Positions 45,822 through 54,715 of a DNA stretch of 64,000 nucleotides are shown here, one piece after another. Both the position numbers and the translations under genes were made by a program. The number at the start of each line of letters is the position of its first letter. Position 1 is the first letter of the stretch. The notes under the pieces were generated by a model. The model was not told where the DNA came from and did not search any database. It saw only the letters and a program-made list of their open reading frames with translations. The stretch is from Sandaracinus sp. (lineage in GTDB: Bacteria; Myxococcota_A; Polyangia; Polyangiales; Houyiibacteriaceae), in the NCBI GenBank assembly GCA_020633125.1, contig JACKEH010000007.1:1-64000 (forward strand), in the 5' to 3' direction.

Positions 45822-46664
45822 TCAGGGCGCGGGTGCCGACTCCGCCTGCGCGTCGTCGACCTGGGCCGCGAAATGCCGCTGCTCGCGCGACGCCACCCAC
45901 TGGGCGAAACGTTGCTCGTAGTCGGCCTGGGAGTCTTCCGCGAGCTCCTTCGCGGTGCGCGGGTCGGTGGCGGTGTCGATCACTTCGAGCAGCTCGAAAC
46001 GCCACGCCGCCTTGTCCTCGGGCACCTTCCAGAAGGGCACGCCCTTCATGAGCATCGGCCGATCGACCGCGATGAAGTAGCGCGCGATCGGCACCTCGCA
46101 GCGCTTCGCGATCTCGAACGCACCGCGCCGGAAGCGACGAAGCTTTCGCGCCGCGGAGCGCGTGCCCTCGGGGAAGATCATCAGCGGATGACCGGACTGG
46201 ACGTGCGAGACCAGACGGTCGAGGCCTTGGCCGCCGAGCGCGCTCTCGGCCGGGCTGGGGCTCGCGACGTAGGTCGTGCCTCGCAGCACCGCGCCGAAGA
46301 CGAACGAGTGATACCACTCGTGCTTCACCACGCAGGTGAGGCCGAGCTTCCGCATCGCATTCAGAAAGAAGATGACGTCGATCAGCGTCGGGTGGTTCGC
46401 GACGACGACGAAGGGCTTGCCCTTCAGCTGCTCGGGCACCTCGACCTTGCCCTGCCAGTCGACCAGACCGATGAGGCGCATCCAGAACAAGAACGTTCCG
46501 TAGCCCCAACCGACCAAGCGGGTGTTGCGCTCGCGGTAACGCTTCGGATCGCCGAGCGCGAAGAGGAAGAGCAGCGGGAAGAGCGCGACACCGATTCCGA
46601 TGCTTCCTCCGAAGAAGATCGCGAAGCTCAAGCCGGTGAGGAAGATGCGTAAGAAACGGGGCAA
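45822..46664 (-). CDS. PlsC-type 1-acyl-glycerol-3-phosphate acyltransferase family protein
   Basis: 280 residues starting at a rare TTG (46664). One or two N-terminal membrane helices, then acyltransferase motifs: NHPTLIDVI (the HX4D catalytic pair), and FPEGTRS (glycerol-phosphate/acyl binding). Transfers acyl groups to a lysophospholipid or related acceptor at the inner membrane. It is 22 bases after the ketosynthase gene, which suggests it attaches the chain made by this cluster (inference). Confidence 0.9.
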   Translation of the reverse strand: MPRFLRIFLTGLSFAIFFGGSIGIGVALFPLLFLFALGDPKRYRERNTRLVGWGYGTFLFWMRLIGLVDWQGKVEVPEQLKGKPFVVVANHPTLIDVIFFLNAMRKLGLTCVVKHEWYHSFVFGAVLRGTTYVASPSPAESALGGQGLDRLVSHVQSGHPLMIFPEGTRSAARKLRRFRRGAFEIAKRCEVPIARYFIAVDRPMLMKGVPFWKVPEDKAAWRFELLEVIDTATDPRTAKELAEDSQADYEQRFAQWVASREQRHFAAQVDDAQAESAPAP

Positions 46665-46686
46665 GACGACCTGACGAAGATGCGAG

Positions 46687-47919
46687 TCAGCGAACGTCGC
46701 CGAGGATCATCGAGGTGTTGATCCCGCCGAACGCGAAGTTGTTGTTCATGACCACGCGAGGGCGCGCCTCGCGCAGCTCCTTCACGTAGTCGAGGGGGGC
46801 GCAACGCGGGTCGACGTCGACCAGGTTGCGGTTCGGGACGAGGAAACCGCCGCGCATCATCGCGATGCACCAGGCGGCTTCGATCGCGCCGCACGCACCG
46901 AGCGTGTGGCCGACGTAGCCCTTGAGGCTCGAGAGCGGCACGTCGCGGTCGAAGAGCGCGCGCGTCGCGTTGGACTCCGCGACGTCGCCGATCTCGGTGC
47001 CGGTGCCGTGCGCGCAGACGTAGTCGACGTCGGCGGAGCTCACGCCGGCGTCCTTCAGCGCGAGCTCCATGACCCGCTGCATGCCTTCTTCGCGCGGCGA
47101 CGTGAGGTGCGCGCCGTCGCAGTTGCTTGCGTAGCCGTAGAGCTCGCAGAGGATCTCGGCGCCTCGTGCCTTCGCGTGCTCGTAGCTTTCGAGCACCAAC
47201 GCGCCCGCGCCCTCGCCGACCACGAGCCCGTCGCGCGCGGCGTCGAAGGGACGCGGCGTCAGCTCCGGGGTGTCGTTGTACTTGTGCGACGTCGCCATGA
47301 GCAGGTCGAAGGTGACCGCGTTCATGTAGTGCATCTCTTCGGCGCCCCCGACGAGCATCACGTCCTGGATGCCGTGGGCGATGAGCTCGTAGCCCGTGCC
47401 GATGCCCTGCGAGGCGCTCGTGCACGCGGTGCACGTCGAAGCGATGCGGCCCTTCACCTTGAAGAACTGCGCGACGTTCACCGCGCAGGTGTGGGTCATC
47501 AGGCGGAAGTAAGCGTTCGACTCGAGGCCCCGCATCGAGTGGTGCAGCACGATGGGCGTCGAGAAGGCTTCTTGTTCGCTGCCGGAGCCAGAGGTGCTGC
47601 CGAAGGCGACGCCAGTGCGCTCGCTGACGAGGTGCTCTTCGCCGAGGCCGCTCTGCTTCACCGCTTGTTCGGCCGAGTGCACGGCGAGCAGGGCGACCTT
47701 GCCCATCGTGCGGCGCTGCTTGCGGGGGTAGATCTTGAGCAGGTCGAGGCCCTCGACGGTCGCGCCGAGGCGCCCGTGGAGGTCCGTGATGATGTCCCAC
47801 TCGGGCATCCGTCGAATGCCGCCCCGGCCCTCCTTCAGGGCCGCGACCGACGACGGAACGTCGTGTCCGATGGGGGTCGTGACACCGATGCCGGTCACGA
47901 CGACGCGTCGCTTGCTCAT
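46687..47919 (-). CDS. Beta-ketoacyl-ACP synthase, FabF (KAS II) type
   Basis: 410 residues. Complete Cys-His-His triad: active Cys in STCTACTSASQG (near residue 165), His in CAHGTGTEIGD and His in GYVGHTLGACGA, plus the NNNFAFGG tail. Strong AGGAG ribosome site before ATG 47919. It condenses malonyl-ACP with acyl-ACP. It sits beside two halogenase-like genes and near an ACP and hot-dog dehydratase, so it may be pathway-specific rather than housekeeping. Confidence 0.93.
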   Translation of the reverse strand: MSKRRVVVTGIGVTTPIGHDVPSSVAALKEGRGGIRRMPEWDIITDLHGRLGATVEGLDLLKIYPRKQRRTMGKVALLAVHSAEQAVKQSGLGEEHLVSERTGVAFGSTSGSGSEQEAFSTPIVLHHSMRGLESNAYFRLMTHTCAVNVAQFFKVKGRIASTCTACTSASQGIGTGYELIAHGIQDVMLVGGAEEMHYMNAVTFDLLMATSHKYNDTPELTPRPFDAARDGLVVGEGAGALVLESYEHAKARGAEILCELYGYASNCDGAHLTSPREEGMQRVMELALKDAGVSSADVDYVCAHGTGTEIGDVAESNATRALFDRDVPLSSLKGYVGHTLGACGAIEAAWCIAMMRGGFLVPNRNLVDVDPRCAPLDYVKELREARPRVVMNNNFAFGGINTSMILGDVR

Positions 47920-48207
47920 TTCCTCTCCTGAAGCCGGGGACCCTAGCAGCGCTGCAAGGGGCGCTCCACGCGATTCCGGGGCGGGTTTTCGATGCGTTCC
48001 CGGGGCCCTCGAAGGCGGTGTCGAGGGCGCCAGACGCCAAGAGTTTCGGGAGACTACCCAGACGGGGGCAGGTGCGGAGCCGGTGAAACCCGCACGCGCA
48101 CGGTCGCAGCGACGGTGTGGACGTCCGTCCGATTCACCCGCGTCCTGCGACCGGACGTTCACGGACCTCGAGGGAGGTCGGACGAGGCGTCTCGCCCCGT
48201 CCGACGC
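47920..48207. other. Intergenic region with a motif shared with 58046
   Basis: 288 bases after the halogenase-1 stop and before the ketosynthase. Around 48082-48106 a 25-base sequence (GGTGAAACCCGC then ACGCGCACGGTCG) recurs with one change and one indel near 58046. No gene is seen. Confidence 0.45.
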
Positions 48208-49776
48208 TCACTCCGCGTCGAGGGCCCCCCACGCGTCGTAGAGCTCGCGGCTGCCGCTCATGAGGCGCTGCACGAAGGCCGAGTCGCCGTCGAGGGCGCC
48301 GCCGACCATGTTCTGCGTGCGCTGGAAGATCTCCTCGGTGACCGCGTTGACCTCGCGACGCGAGCGCGGGGAACCGACCTCTTCCATGACGCCGAAGGAC
48401 TTGCGGCCCGAGAGGCGGTGCTCGCCGAGGTTCTTGCGGTAGTAGGTGCCGCGCTTGTGCATCTCGGCCGCGGCGCCTCGGAAGAGGGTTCCGAAGTTGC
48501 CGAGCGCCTGCATGACCCAGTCCTTGCGGCGGAGCTGCGTGCGCAGCCAACGCTCGTCGAGGTGAAGGTCCTGCGCGTACGCGTCGAAGAGCAGGTTGTA
48601 GTAGCAGGCGGTGTCGAAGAAGACCTTCGCCTCGTAGAGCTCGAAGCTACCGAACGTCGAGTAGAGCTGGTCGTAGATGACCAGCGTCGTGTCGAAGCGG
48701 TACTGCATGAAGTCGTTGTAGAGCTGGCCGCGGCTGCCCACGTCCTCGCCCTCGAGGTCGCGCTTGATCAGATCGGCCACGAGGTCGTTGCCGGTCGCGA
48801 TGAAGTCGGAGCCCGGCGAGTAGAAGGGATCCGTGAAGGCGCTCGAGTCGCCGACGCAGGCCCACTTCTCGGCGCCCGAGTAGAACTGCTTGGTGCGGAA
48901 GGCGAGCTGCGTGTAGCCCTCGAGGTCGAGGCACTCGACGTCTTCGAGCAGATCGCGGATCGCGCCGTGTGAGCGCATGTACTTGAGGAAGCCGTCGACC
49001 TTGAAGCGGTCGGCCTTCCAATCGCGCTGATCCTGCACGATGCCCAGGCTCGTGATGCCCTCGCGCAGCGGGATGAACCAGATCCAGCAGCCCTCGTACA
49101 TGAAGTGAATCGTCGAGAGCGCACGCGCGGTGTAGCGAGCCTTCGCGCGCCACTCGGTCGGGCCGTAGTCGTCGACGTCCTGCACGTTGAGGAAGCGGCC
49201 CCACGCGCTCGCGATCTTGTGCGAGGGCTCGCGCATCCGCAGGCCGCGCTGCTTCGCGATCAGGCCTTCGCGGCCAGTGCCGTCGACGACCCAACGCGCA
49301 CGCCACTCGGTCTTCGTGTCGCCTTCGACGACGCTGAAGGTGTGCTTGCCGTCGCTCTCGAGCTTGAGATCGACCACGCGTGCCGGAAGGTGGATGTCGA
49401 TGCCCGCCTTGCGGTTCATCTCGAGCAGGTCGCGCTCGAGGCGCGCGCGATCGAGCTGGAAGCTCGGGTACGGCGGCAGACCGTCGACGCCGATCTCGCT
49501 CATCTCCCAGAGCTTCGCGTCGCGCTTCTCGCTGTCGAAGAAGTAGCGCAGGCCGTTCTTCGGCAGGTGCTCCTTGTAGATGTAGGTCGAGAGGCCTTGG
49601 CGACGGATGAAGTAGTTGGTCGCGATCTCGACCGTCGACTCTCCGACCTTGTAGCCGCGCTCCGGCGAACGCTCGAAGAGCGCGACCGAAGCGTTCGGGA
49701 CCTCGCGGCTGAGCTGGCGAGCGAGCAGGTTTCCGGCGAGCCCGCCGCCGAGAATGGCGACATCGACCTCGTGCAT
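48208..49776 (-). CDS. Flavin-dependent halogenase-like oxidoreductase 1
   Basis: 522 residues. FAD-binding GGGLAGNLLARQL at the N-terminus, the KVGESTVEIA loop, a candidate catalytic Lys73 in LPKNGLRYF, and the halogenase signature WxWxIP as WIWFIP (residues 231-236). Length and layout match tryptophan-halogenase-family enzymes (PF04820 type) that chlorinate or brominate aromatic or carrier-bound substrates using reduced flavin. GGAGG ribosome site. Related hydroxylases share the fold, so halogenation is not proven. Divergent from halogenase-like 2. Confidence 0.85.
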   Translation of the reverse strand: MHEVDVAILGGGLAGNLLARQLSREVPNASVALFERSPERGYKVGESTVEIATNYFIRRQGLSTYIYKEHLPKNGLRYFFDSEKRDAKLWEMSEIGVDGLPPYPSFQLDRARLERDLLEMNRKAGIDIHLPARVVDLKLESDGKHTFSVVEGDTKTEWRARWVVDGTGREGLIAKQRGLRMREPSHKIASAWGRFLNVQDVDDYGPTEWRAKARYTARALSTIHFMYEGCWIWFIPLREGITSLGIVQDQRDWKADRFKVDGFLKYMRSHGAIRDLLEDVECLDLEGYTQLAFRTKQFYSGAEKWACVGDSSAFTDPFYSPGSDFIATGNDLVADLIKRDLEGEDVGSRGQLYNDFMQYRFDTTLVIYDQLYSTFGSFELYEAKVFFDTACYYNLLFDAYAQDLHLDERWLRTQLRRKDWVMQALGNFGTLFRGAAAEMHKRGTYYRKNLGEHRLSGRKSFGVMEEVGSPRSRREVNAVTEEIFQRTQNMVGGALDGDSAFVQRLMSGSRELYDAWGALDAE

Positions 49777-50093
49777 GTGCGTTCGATCCTCCCGCGCGTG
49801 ACCCCCCGACACGGGGGTACGCGTGAGGCCTCGGTGTAGCGTCGCGCCCGATTTTCGTCGAGGTGTCGGTACGTGAGCGGTCGACGAGACGCGGTCGGAG
49901 GGGGCGCGGGTAGGGCGAATGGCGAAGCCTCGGTGGCGGCGGGGCGTCCCGTCAGGAGGGCGTCGTTCGAAGGGCGCTGACCTGCACGGAAGGTCGGCGT
50001 GAGCGCCCGCACCGGACGTAGACCGCGGAATACGGCCCACCACGGGCGCGGATTGCCGGAACCACGGCCTGCTCCTAGGCTGCCCGGTCGCGC
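49777..50093. other. 317-bp divergent promoter region of the two halogenase-like genes
   Basis: It contains the hairpin at 49795-49823 close to the minus-strand start and a TAGGCT box 12 bases before the plus-strand ATG. No gene is seen. Confidence 0.5.
49795..49823. promoter_or_regulatory. Hairpin close to the halogenase-1 start
   Basis: CGCGT(G)ACCCCC pairs with GGGGGTACGCG across a 6-base loop: an 11-bp stem with one bulged G, 19 bases before the ATG at 49776. It may be an operator or a leader RNA structure. Confidence 0.4.
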
Positions 50094-51863
50094 ATGAAGG
50101 CTGATTACGACGTGATCGTGTGTGGGGGCGGGCTCGCGGGCCTGACCCTGGCCTATCAACTCCGTCAGGAGCTTCCGGACGCCTCCGTGGCCGTCGTGGA
50201 GCGGCAGAAGCGGCCGCTCCCCGAAGCGGCGCACAAGGTCGGCGAGTCGTCGGTCGAGCTGGCCTCGCACTACTTCGGCGAGGTGCTCGGCCTGCGGCCC
50301 TACCTGCTCGACAACCACCTCAAGAAGAACGGGCTGCGCTTCATCTGCGGCAACACGCAGGGTCCGCTCGAGGAGCGCCCGGAGATCGGTCCGTCCGAGT
50401 TTCCGATCGTGCCGAGCTACCAGCTCGACCGTGGCAAGCTCGAGAACGACCTGCGCGCGATGATCGAAGAGAAGGGCGCGACCCTGCTCGAAGGTCGGAG
50501 CGTGCAAGACATCGAGCTCGCCGAGAGCGACGACGCGCCGCACGTCGTGAAGACCTCGGGCGGCGATCTGACGTGCCGCTGGGTCGTCGACGCCACCGGT
50601 CGTCTTCGCATCTTGCAGAAGAAGCTCGGTCACCGTCGTCCGAGCCCGAACAAGTCGAGCTCCGTGTGGTTCCGCGTGCGTGAGCGCGTGCTGGTCGGCG
50701 AGCTGGTGCCGCAGGAGAAGGCCGAGTGGCATCAGCGCGACGTCGACGACGTGCGTTGGCTCTCCACCGTGCACCTGATGGGCAAGGGCTATTGGGTCTG
50801 GCTCATCCCGCTGAGCACCGGCTACACGTCGATCGGCATCGTCTGCCACGACGAGCACCAGCCCTTCCCCACGTACAACACGAAGGAGAAGGCGCTGAAG
50901 TGGCTCGCCGAAAACGAGCCGCTCGTACACGAGCGCATCGAAGGCCTCGAGCTCGAGGACTTCTGCATGATGCCGAACTACAGCTACCTCACGGATCGCT
51001 TCGCGAGCCCGCAGCGCTGGACGTGCGTGGGCGAGGCCGCGGCCTTCGTGGACCCGCTCTACAGCCTCGGCAGCGACTTCATCTCGATGAGCAACAGCTA
51101 CACGACGCGGCTGGTGGGCGACTACCTGCGCGGCGCGTTGGACGGCGAGGTGCTCGAAGAGCTGAACCAGATCTACTGCCGCCTCGCCGAAGACGCGGCG
51201 CGCACCCTCAGCAACAACGGTCGCATCTTCCCGCACGGCGACCTGATGGGCGCGAAGCTCTGGTGGGACTTCTTCAACTACTGGTCGTTCATGTGCGCGC
51301 ACTTCTTCCAGGGCATCTGGAAGCAGGACGCGGCGACCTTGAAGAAGTTCCGCGCGATGCAGGCGCGCTACTACCAGCTCAACTCGCGCGCGCAGACGCT
51401 GCTCGAGACGTGGGCGGAGCTGAAGAGCACGGCCTTCGGTGGCCCCAAGGGCTTCGTCGGTCTGCCGAGCTTCCCCTCGACGCTCGCGGACGCGCACCTC
51501 GAGCTCAAGGAGATGCGCAGCGTCGACGAGACCTTCGCGAAGATGGAGCGCGACCTCGTCATCGGGCAGGAGCTCGTCACCGAGATTCTCGCGCACGCGC
51601 TTCGTGACCTCGGCTCCGAAGGCGCAGCCGAGCTCGGACGTCGCATCGGGCTCTCGAAGGATTGGGATCTCCCGATCGGCGGCGAGCGTTTCGAGATCGA
51701 CGCCCTTCCCCGTCGTCAGCGTGTGGACGCGTTGCCGCGCATCGCGCGCGACATGGAGCGCGCGCTCGGTCGGGTGAACGGCGACAAGCCGCTCGCGGAG
51801 CTGCTCGACCTCGCCTTGGCGGCGGCGGCGAGCGCGCCGACGATGCCGCAACCGACCGCCTGA
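50094..51863 (+). CDS. Flavin-dependent halogenase-like oxidoreductase 2
   Basis: 589 residues. FAD-binding GGGLAGLTLAYQL, KVGESSVELA, candidate catalytic Lys78 in HLKKNGLRF, and the WxWxIP signature as WVWLIP. It carries an extra helical C-terminus of about 70 residues (LAELLDLALAAAAS near the end) missing in halogenase-like 1. The two proteins share the order KVGES, KNGLR and CVGE/D-S/AAAF-DP, so they are paralogues. Oxidoreductase activity on a carrier-bound chain is inferred from neighbours. Confidence 0.85.
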   Translation: MKADYDVIVCGGGLAGLTLAYQLRQELPDASVAVVERQKRPLPEAAHKVGESSVELASHYFGEVLGLRPYLLDNHLKKNGLRFICGNTQGPLEERPEIGPSEFPIVPSYQLDRGKLENDLRAMIEEKGATLLEGRSVQDIELAESDDAPHVVKTSGGDLTCRWVVDATGRLRILQKKLGHRRPSPNKSSSVWFRVRERVLVGELVPQEKAEWHQRDVDDVRWLSTVHLMGKGYWVWLIPLSTGYTSIGIVCHDEHQPFPTYNTKEKALKWLAENEPLVHERIEGLELEDFCMMPNYSYLTDRFASPQRWTCVGEAAAFVDPLYSLGSDFISMSNSYTTRLVGDYLRGALDGEVLEELNQIYCRLAEDAARTLSNNGRIFPHGDLMGAKLWWDFFNYWSFMCAHFFQGIWKQDAATLKKFRAMQARYYQLNSRAQTLLETWAELKSTAFGGPKGFVGLPSFPSTLADAHLELKEMRSVDETFAKMERDLVIGQELVTEILAHALRDLGSEGAAELGRRIGLSKDWDLPIGGERFEIDALPRRQRVDALPRIARDMERALGRVNGDKPLAELLDLALAAAASAPTMPQPTA

Positions 51864-51865
51864 GC

Positions 51866-51996
51866 GCGCCTTCGTGGCGCGAAGATTCCGTGGCGCGAAT
51901 CGCGGCGTCGGCGAAGCCGTGAGGCCGCAGAGCGGCGGTGGCGCGAAGCGCCGTCTCGGACTCTGTCTCGGAGGCGCGAAGCGCGGTTCTGGTGCT
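51866..51996 (-). repeat. Dispersed TTCG-hairpin repeat, family 2, copy 2
   Basis: Inverted copy of 35081-35195, with about 20 extra bases of the same hairpin type near 51870. It separates halogenase-like 2 from sppA, here between two plus-strand genes. Confidence 0.85.
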
Positions 51997-52080
51997 CGCC
52001 GCGCGCCTTCGTCGCAGCGGCGGCCTCGACCGTGACGCACGAACCACCACGTTTGCGAAGTTCTCGCATGGCCCGTTGCG

Positions 52081-53796
52081 GTGCCGGCTCCGCTTCCCCA
52101 CGCTCCCGCGGTGCGGCTCCTCTACACCCTCGTCGCGAACCTCCTGCGCCTCCCCTTCTACCCGCTCTGGCTCCTCGCCCGCGCGTTCGCGCGGCCACGC
52201 TCGAAATGGCTCGGGCTGAAGATTCGAGAGCGCGTCGTCGAGGTCGCGCCCGCCCAGGCGTTCTGGATGCGCTTCGTGCCCGGCATCGACAAACGTCTGC
52301 CGACCTCGCTGCGCGCGCTCCGACGTCTCGTCGACCACGTCGTGAAGGACGCGCACGTCGAAGGGCTGTCGGTGACCTTGCCCGCGCTCGCGTTGCCTTG
52401 GGCGCGCGCGCAGAGTCTGCGACACGAGCTCACCCGCGTCCGCGACGCGGGCAAACGCGTCGTCGTCCACCTGCCCGACGGCGGCGGTCACGTGACGCTC
52501 TTCGTCGCCAGCGGCGGCACCGAAATCCTGCTCGCTCCCGGCGCGACGCTGAGCACGCTCGGGCTCGCCGCCGAGGTGCGACACGTGCGCGAGGCGCTCG
52601 AGAAGCTCGGCGTCGAGGTGCAGCCTTTCACCTGCGGCGACTACAAGACCGCGCTCGAGCGCTTCACGCACGCGTCGATGAGCGAGCCGCAACGCGAGCA
52701 GCTCACCGCGATCTTGCAAGGACACGAGCGTGCGTTCGAGGCCGCGCTCGCCGAGCGTGGCATCGTGGGCGAAGCCTTCGACGCGCTCTTCGAACGGGGC
52801 CTGCACCGCGGTCAGGCCGCGGTGGACGCGAAGCTCGTGGACGGGCTCGCACAAGCCGACGGTGTCCGTCGTGTGCTGGGCCCCGACGATCCGAAGCCCA
52901 TGCCGGCGGCGGGCTACCTCGCGCGAAAGGAAGCGCGCTTCTTCCGTCGCTTTCGCCCCGCGCCCCACGTCGCGATCGTGTCCGTCGAAGGCACCATCGC
53001 GCCCGGTCCGAAGGCCGACCGTTGGATCGCGGCCCTTCGCGAGGCTCGCCGCGACCCGCGCGTGCGTGGCGTGGTGCTTCACGTCGACTCGCCGGGCGGC
53101 TCCGCGTTGCTCAGCGAGCAGCTGCACCGCGAGGTGCTTCGGCTTCGGGAGAAGAAGCCCGTGGTGGCCTACTTCGACGGCGTGGCCGCGAGCGGCGGCT
53201 ATTACCTCGCGACGCACACCCACGCGATCGTCGCGCAGCCCACGACGATCACGGGCTCGATCGGGGTCGTGTCGGCGCGCCTCTTGGCCAAGGACCTGCT
53301 CTCGAAGGTCGGCGTGCACACCGAGGTCGTGCGGCTGCGGCCTCACGCGGACCTCTACTCGCCCGCGCGCTCGCTCACCGACGACGAGCAGGCATTGATT
53401 CGTCGGGAGCTCGACGGCACCTACGACCTCTTTCTCGAGCGGGTCGCCGACGGACGCGAGATGGCGCGCGACACCGTGCGGGGCTTGGCGGGCGGTCGGG
53501 TCTGGACGGGGGCCGACGCCGCCGACCGCGGGCTCGTCGACCGGCTCGGCGGCCTCTCCGTCGCGTACGAGGAGGTGCTCTCCCGCTTGGGCGGCGCGCC
53601 GCTCCCGCTCGAGCCGCTCCGTGGGCCGCGTGGCGACCGACCGCCGGCAGATCCTCCCGCGGCGGTGGAGGCGTTGGCCCGCGGCGGTCGGGCGTGGCTC
53701 GGCTGGCTCGCACCCGAGCTGGCGACCTGGCTTCAGCTCGCCGGGGGCAAGGAGCGCGCGTTGCTTTGGGATCCGAGCCTGCCCCACGTCGAGTGA
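52081..53796 (+). CDS. sppA: Signal peptide peptidase SppA-like protease (S49)
   Basis: 571 residues, the long two-domain (67K) form. N-terminal membrane segment (LLYTLVANLLRLPFYPLWLLARAF), then a first S49 domain with the general-base Lys in GDYKTALERF and a second with the Ser nucleophile in DGVAASGGYYLAT and the GSIGVVS strand. It cleaves signal peptides left in the membrane. GTG 52081 is assumed; a GTG ten codons later is possible. Its place inside the lipid cluster may be coincidental. Confidence 0.9.
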   Translation: MPAPLPHAPAVRLLYTLVANLLRLPFYPLWLLARAFARPRSKWLGLKIRERVVEVAPAQAFWMRFVPGIDKRLPTSLRALRRLVDHVVKDAHVEGLSVTLPALALPWARAQSLRHELTRVRDAGKRVVVHLPDGGGHVTLFVASGGTEILLAPGATLSTLGLAAEVRHVREALEKLGVEVQPFTCGDYKTALERFTHASMSEPQREQLTAILQGHERAFEAALAERGIVGEAFDALFERGLHRGQAAVDAKLVDGLAQADGVRRVLGPDDPKPMPAAGYLARKEARFFRRFRPAPHVAIVSVEGTIAPGPKADRWIAALREARRDPRVRGVVLHVDSPGGSALLSEQLHREVLRLREKKPVVAYFDGVAASGGYYLATHTHAIVAQPTTITGSIGVVSARLLAKDLLSKVGVHTEVVRLRPHADLYSPARSLTDDEQALIRRELDGTYDLFLERVADGREMARDTVRGLAGGRVWTGADAADRGLVDRLGGLSVAYEEVLSRLGGAPLPLEPLRGPRGDRPPADPPAAVEALARGGRAWLGWLAPELATWLQLAGGKERALLWDPSLPHVE

Positions 53797-53916
53797 TGCC
53801 AGCCGCTGCATTTCCAAAGCCGGCAAAACCCATCGCTTTCGTTGGGATACACGTCGGAAACACGGCTCGCACGAGCACTTGATCGGGGGCGCCGCCCCGG
53901 CTATGAGAGGCCGCCC

Positions 53917-54216
53917 ATGGCCCAGCGTCTCAACCGCGATCAGATCTTCGAACGAGTCGTCGAGATCCTGTCTGACTCCTTCGAGCTCGAGCCCTCGAAC
54001 ATCAAGCTCGAGTCGACGCTCTACGAGGACCTCGATCTCGACAGCATCGACGCGGTCGACATCTTCGTGCAGCTCCGCGACATCACGGGCCGCCGCCCGG
54101 ATCCGGAGAAGGCCAAGCAGATTCGCACCGTCGACGAGCTCGTGGGCTTCGTCGAATCGGAGCTCGACGCCGCCGAGCGTGGCGACCCCGAGCCCGAAAC
54201 CCAGATGCCCACCTGA
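53917..54216 (+). CDS. Acyl carrier protein
   Basis: 99 residues. Typical four-helix ACP with the phosphopantetheine Ser43 in DLDLDSIDAVD, followed by helix III (VQLRDITGRRPDPEKAKQI) and helix IV (TVDELVGFVESEL). Slightly long at the C-terminus (acidic tail). It holds growing acyl chains as thioesters. Eight bases before the dehydratase gene; the genome should also have a housekeeping ACP, so this is probably pathway-dedicated. Confidence 0.92.
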   Translation: MAQRLNRDQIFERVVEILSDSFELEPSNIKLESTLYEDLDLDSIDAVDIFVQLRDITGRRPDPEKAKQIRTVDELVGFVESELDAAERGDPEPETQMPT

Positions 54217-54224
54217 GCGACGCC

Positions 54225-54659
54225 ATGTCGGTGCCGCCGGACGTGCTCTCGCGCATGCCCCATCGGGGGCCGATGCTCTTCCTCGACGAGGTGCTCGAGG
54301 TCGGCGCGGCCACCGCGCGCACGCGCACCGTGCTGCGCGAAGACTTCCTGCTCGCGAAGGACGGCAAGGTCTCGCCGCTGGTCTCGATCGAGCTCTTCGC
54401 GCAGGCCGCTGCCGCCTTCATGGCGAGCAAGACCGCACCGTCGGATCGCCCCACGGTGCAAGGCGCGTTGCTTGGCAGCCGCAGCCTCGACACCTTCGTC
54501 GACACCTTCGAGGTCGGCGACGAGCTGATCGCCGAAGTCGAGCAGGTCTTCGGCGCCGGCGCGCTCGCGCAGTTCAAGTGTGTGCTCTACCGCGGCGAGA
54601 CGAAGGTCGCGGAGGGCAACATCAACGTCGTCAGCGGCACCGACGTCGTTCGCGGCTGA
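54225..54659 (+). CDS. Hot-dog 3-hydroxyacyl-ACP dehydratase, ApeP/FabZ-like
   Basis: 144 residues with one hot-dog domain. The opening SRMPHRGPMLFLDEVLEVG is the FabZ/ApeP signature, with His13 the likely catalytic base, followed by SIELFAQAAAAFMA with the acidic partner Glu. ApeP-type enzymes dehydrate beta-hydroxyacyl-ACP during aryl-polyene or fatty acid synthesis. Immediately after the ACP gene. Confidence 0.88.
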   Translation: MSVPPDVLSRMPHRGPMLFLDEVLEVGAATARTRTVLREDFLLAKDGKVSPLVSIELFAQAAAAFMASKTAPSDRPTVQGALLGSRSLDTFVDTFEVGDELIAEVEQVFGAGALAQFKCVLYRGETKVAEGNINVVSGTDVVRG

Positions 54660-54704
54660 CGCTCCGTCGAGGAACGCGCTCGCTTCGCGACGCGCGGACC
54701 GCGC

Positions 54705-54710
54705 TATCCT
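54705..54710 (+). promoter_or_regulatory. -10-like TATCCT box 5 bases before a start codon
   Basis: TATCCT, 5 bases, GTG 54716. Spacing is shorter than in the other cases; it supports the GTG as start if leaderless. Confidence 0.35.
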
Positions 54711-54715
54711 GTGGC

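Noticed and set aside
48075..48140. Cobalamin-type riboswitch
   Set aside because: The core GGTGAAACCC resembles part of a B12 box motif, but the following conserved bases do not match, the orientation does not precede a fitting gene, and no cobalamin gene is near.
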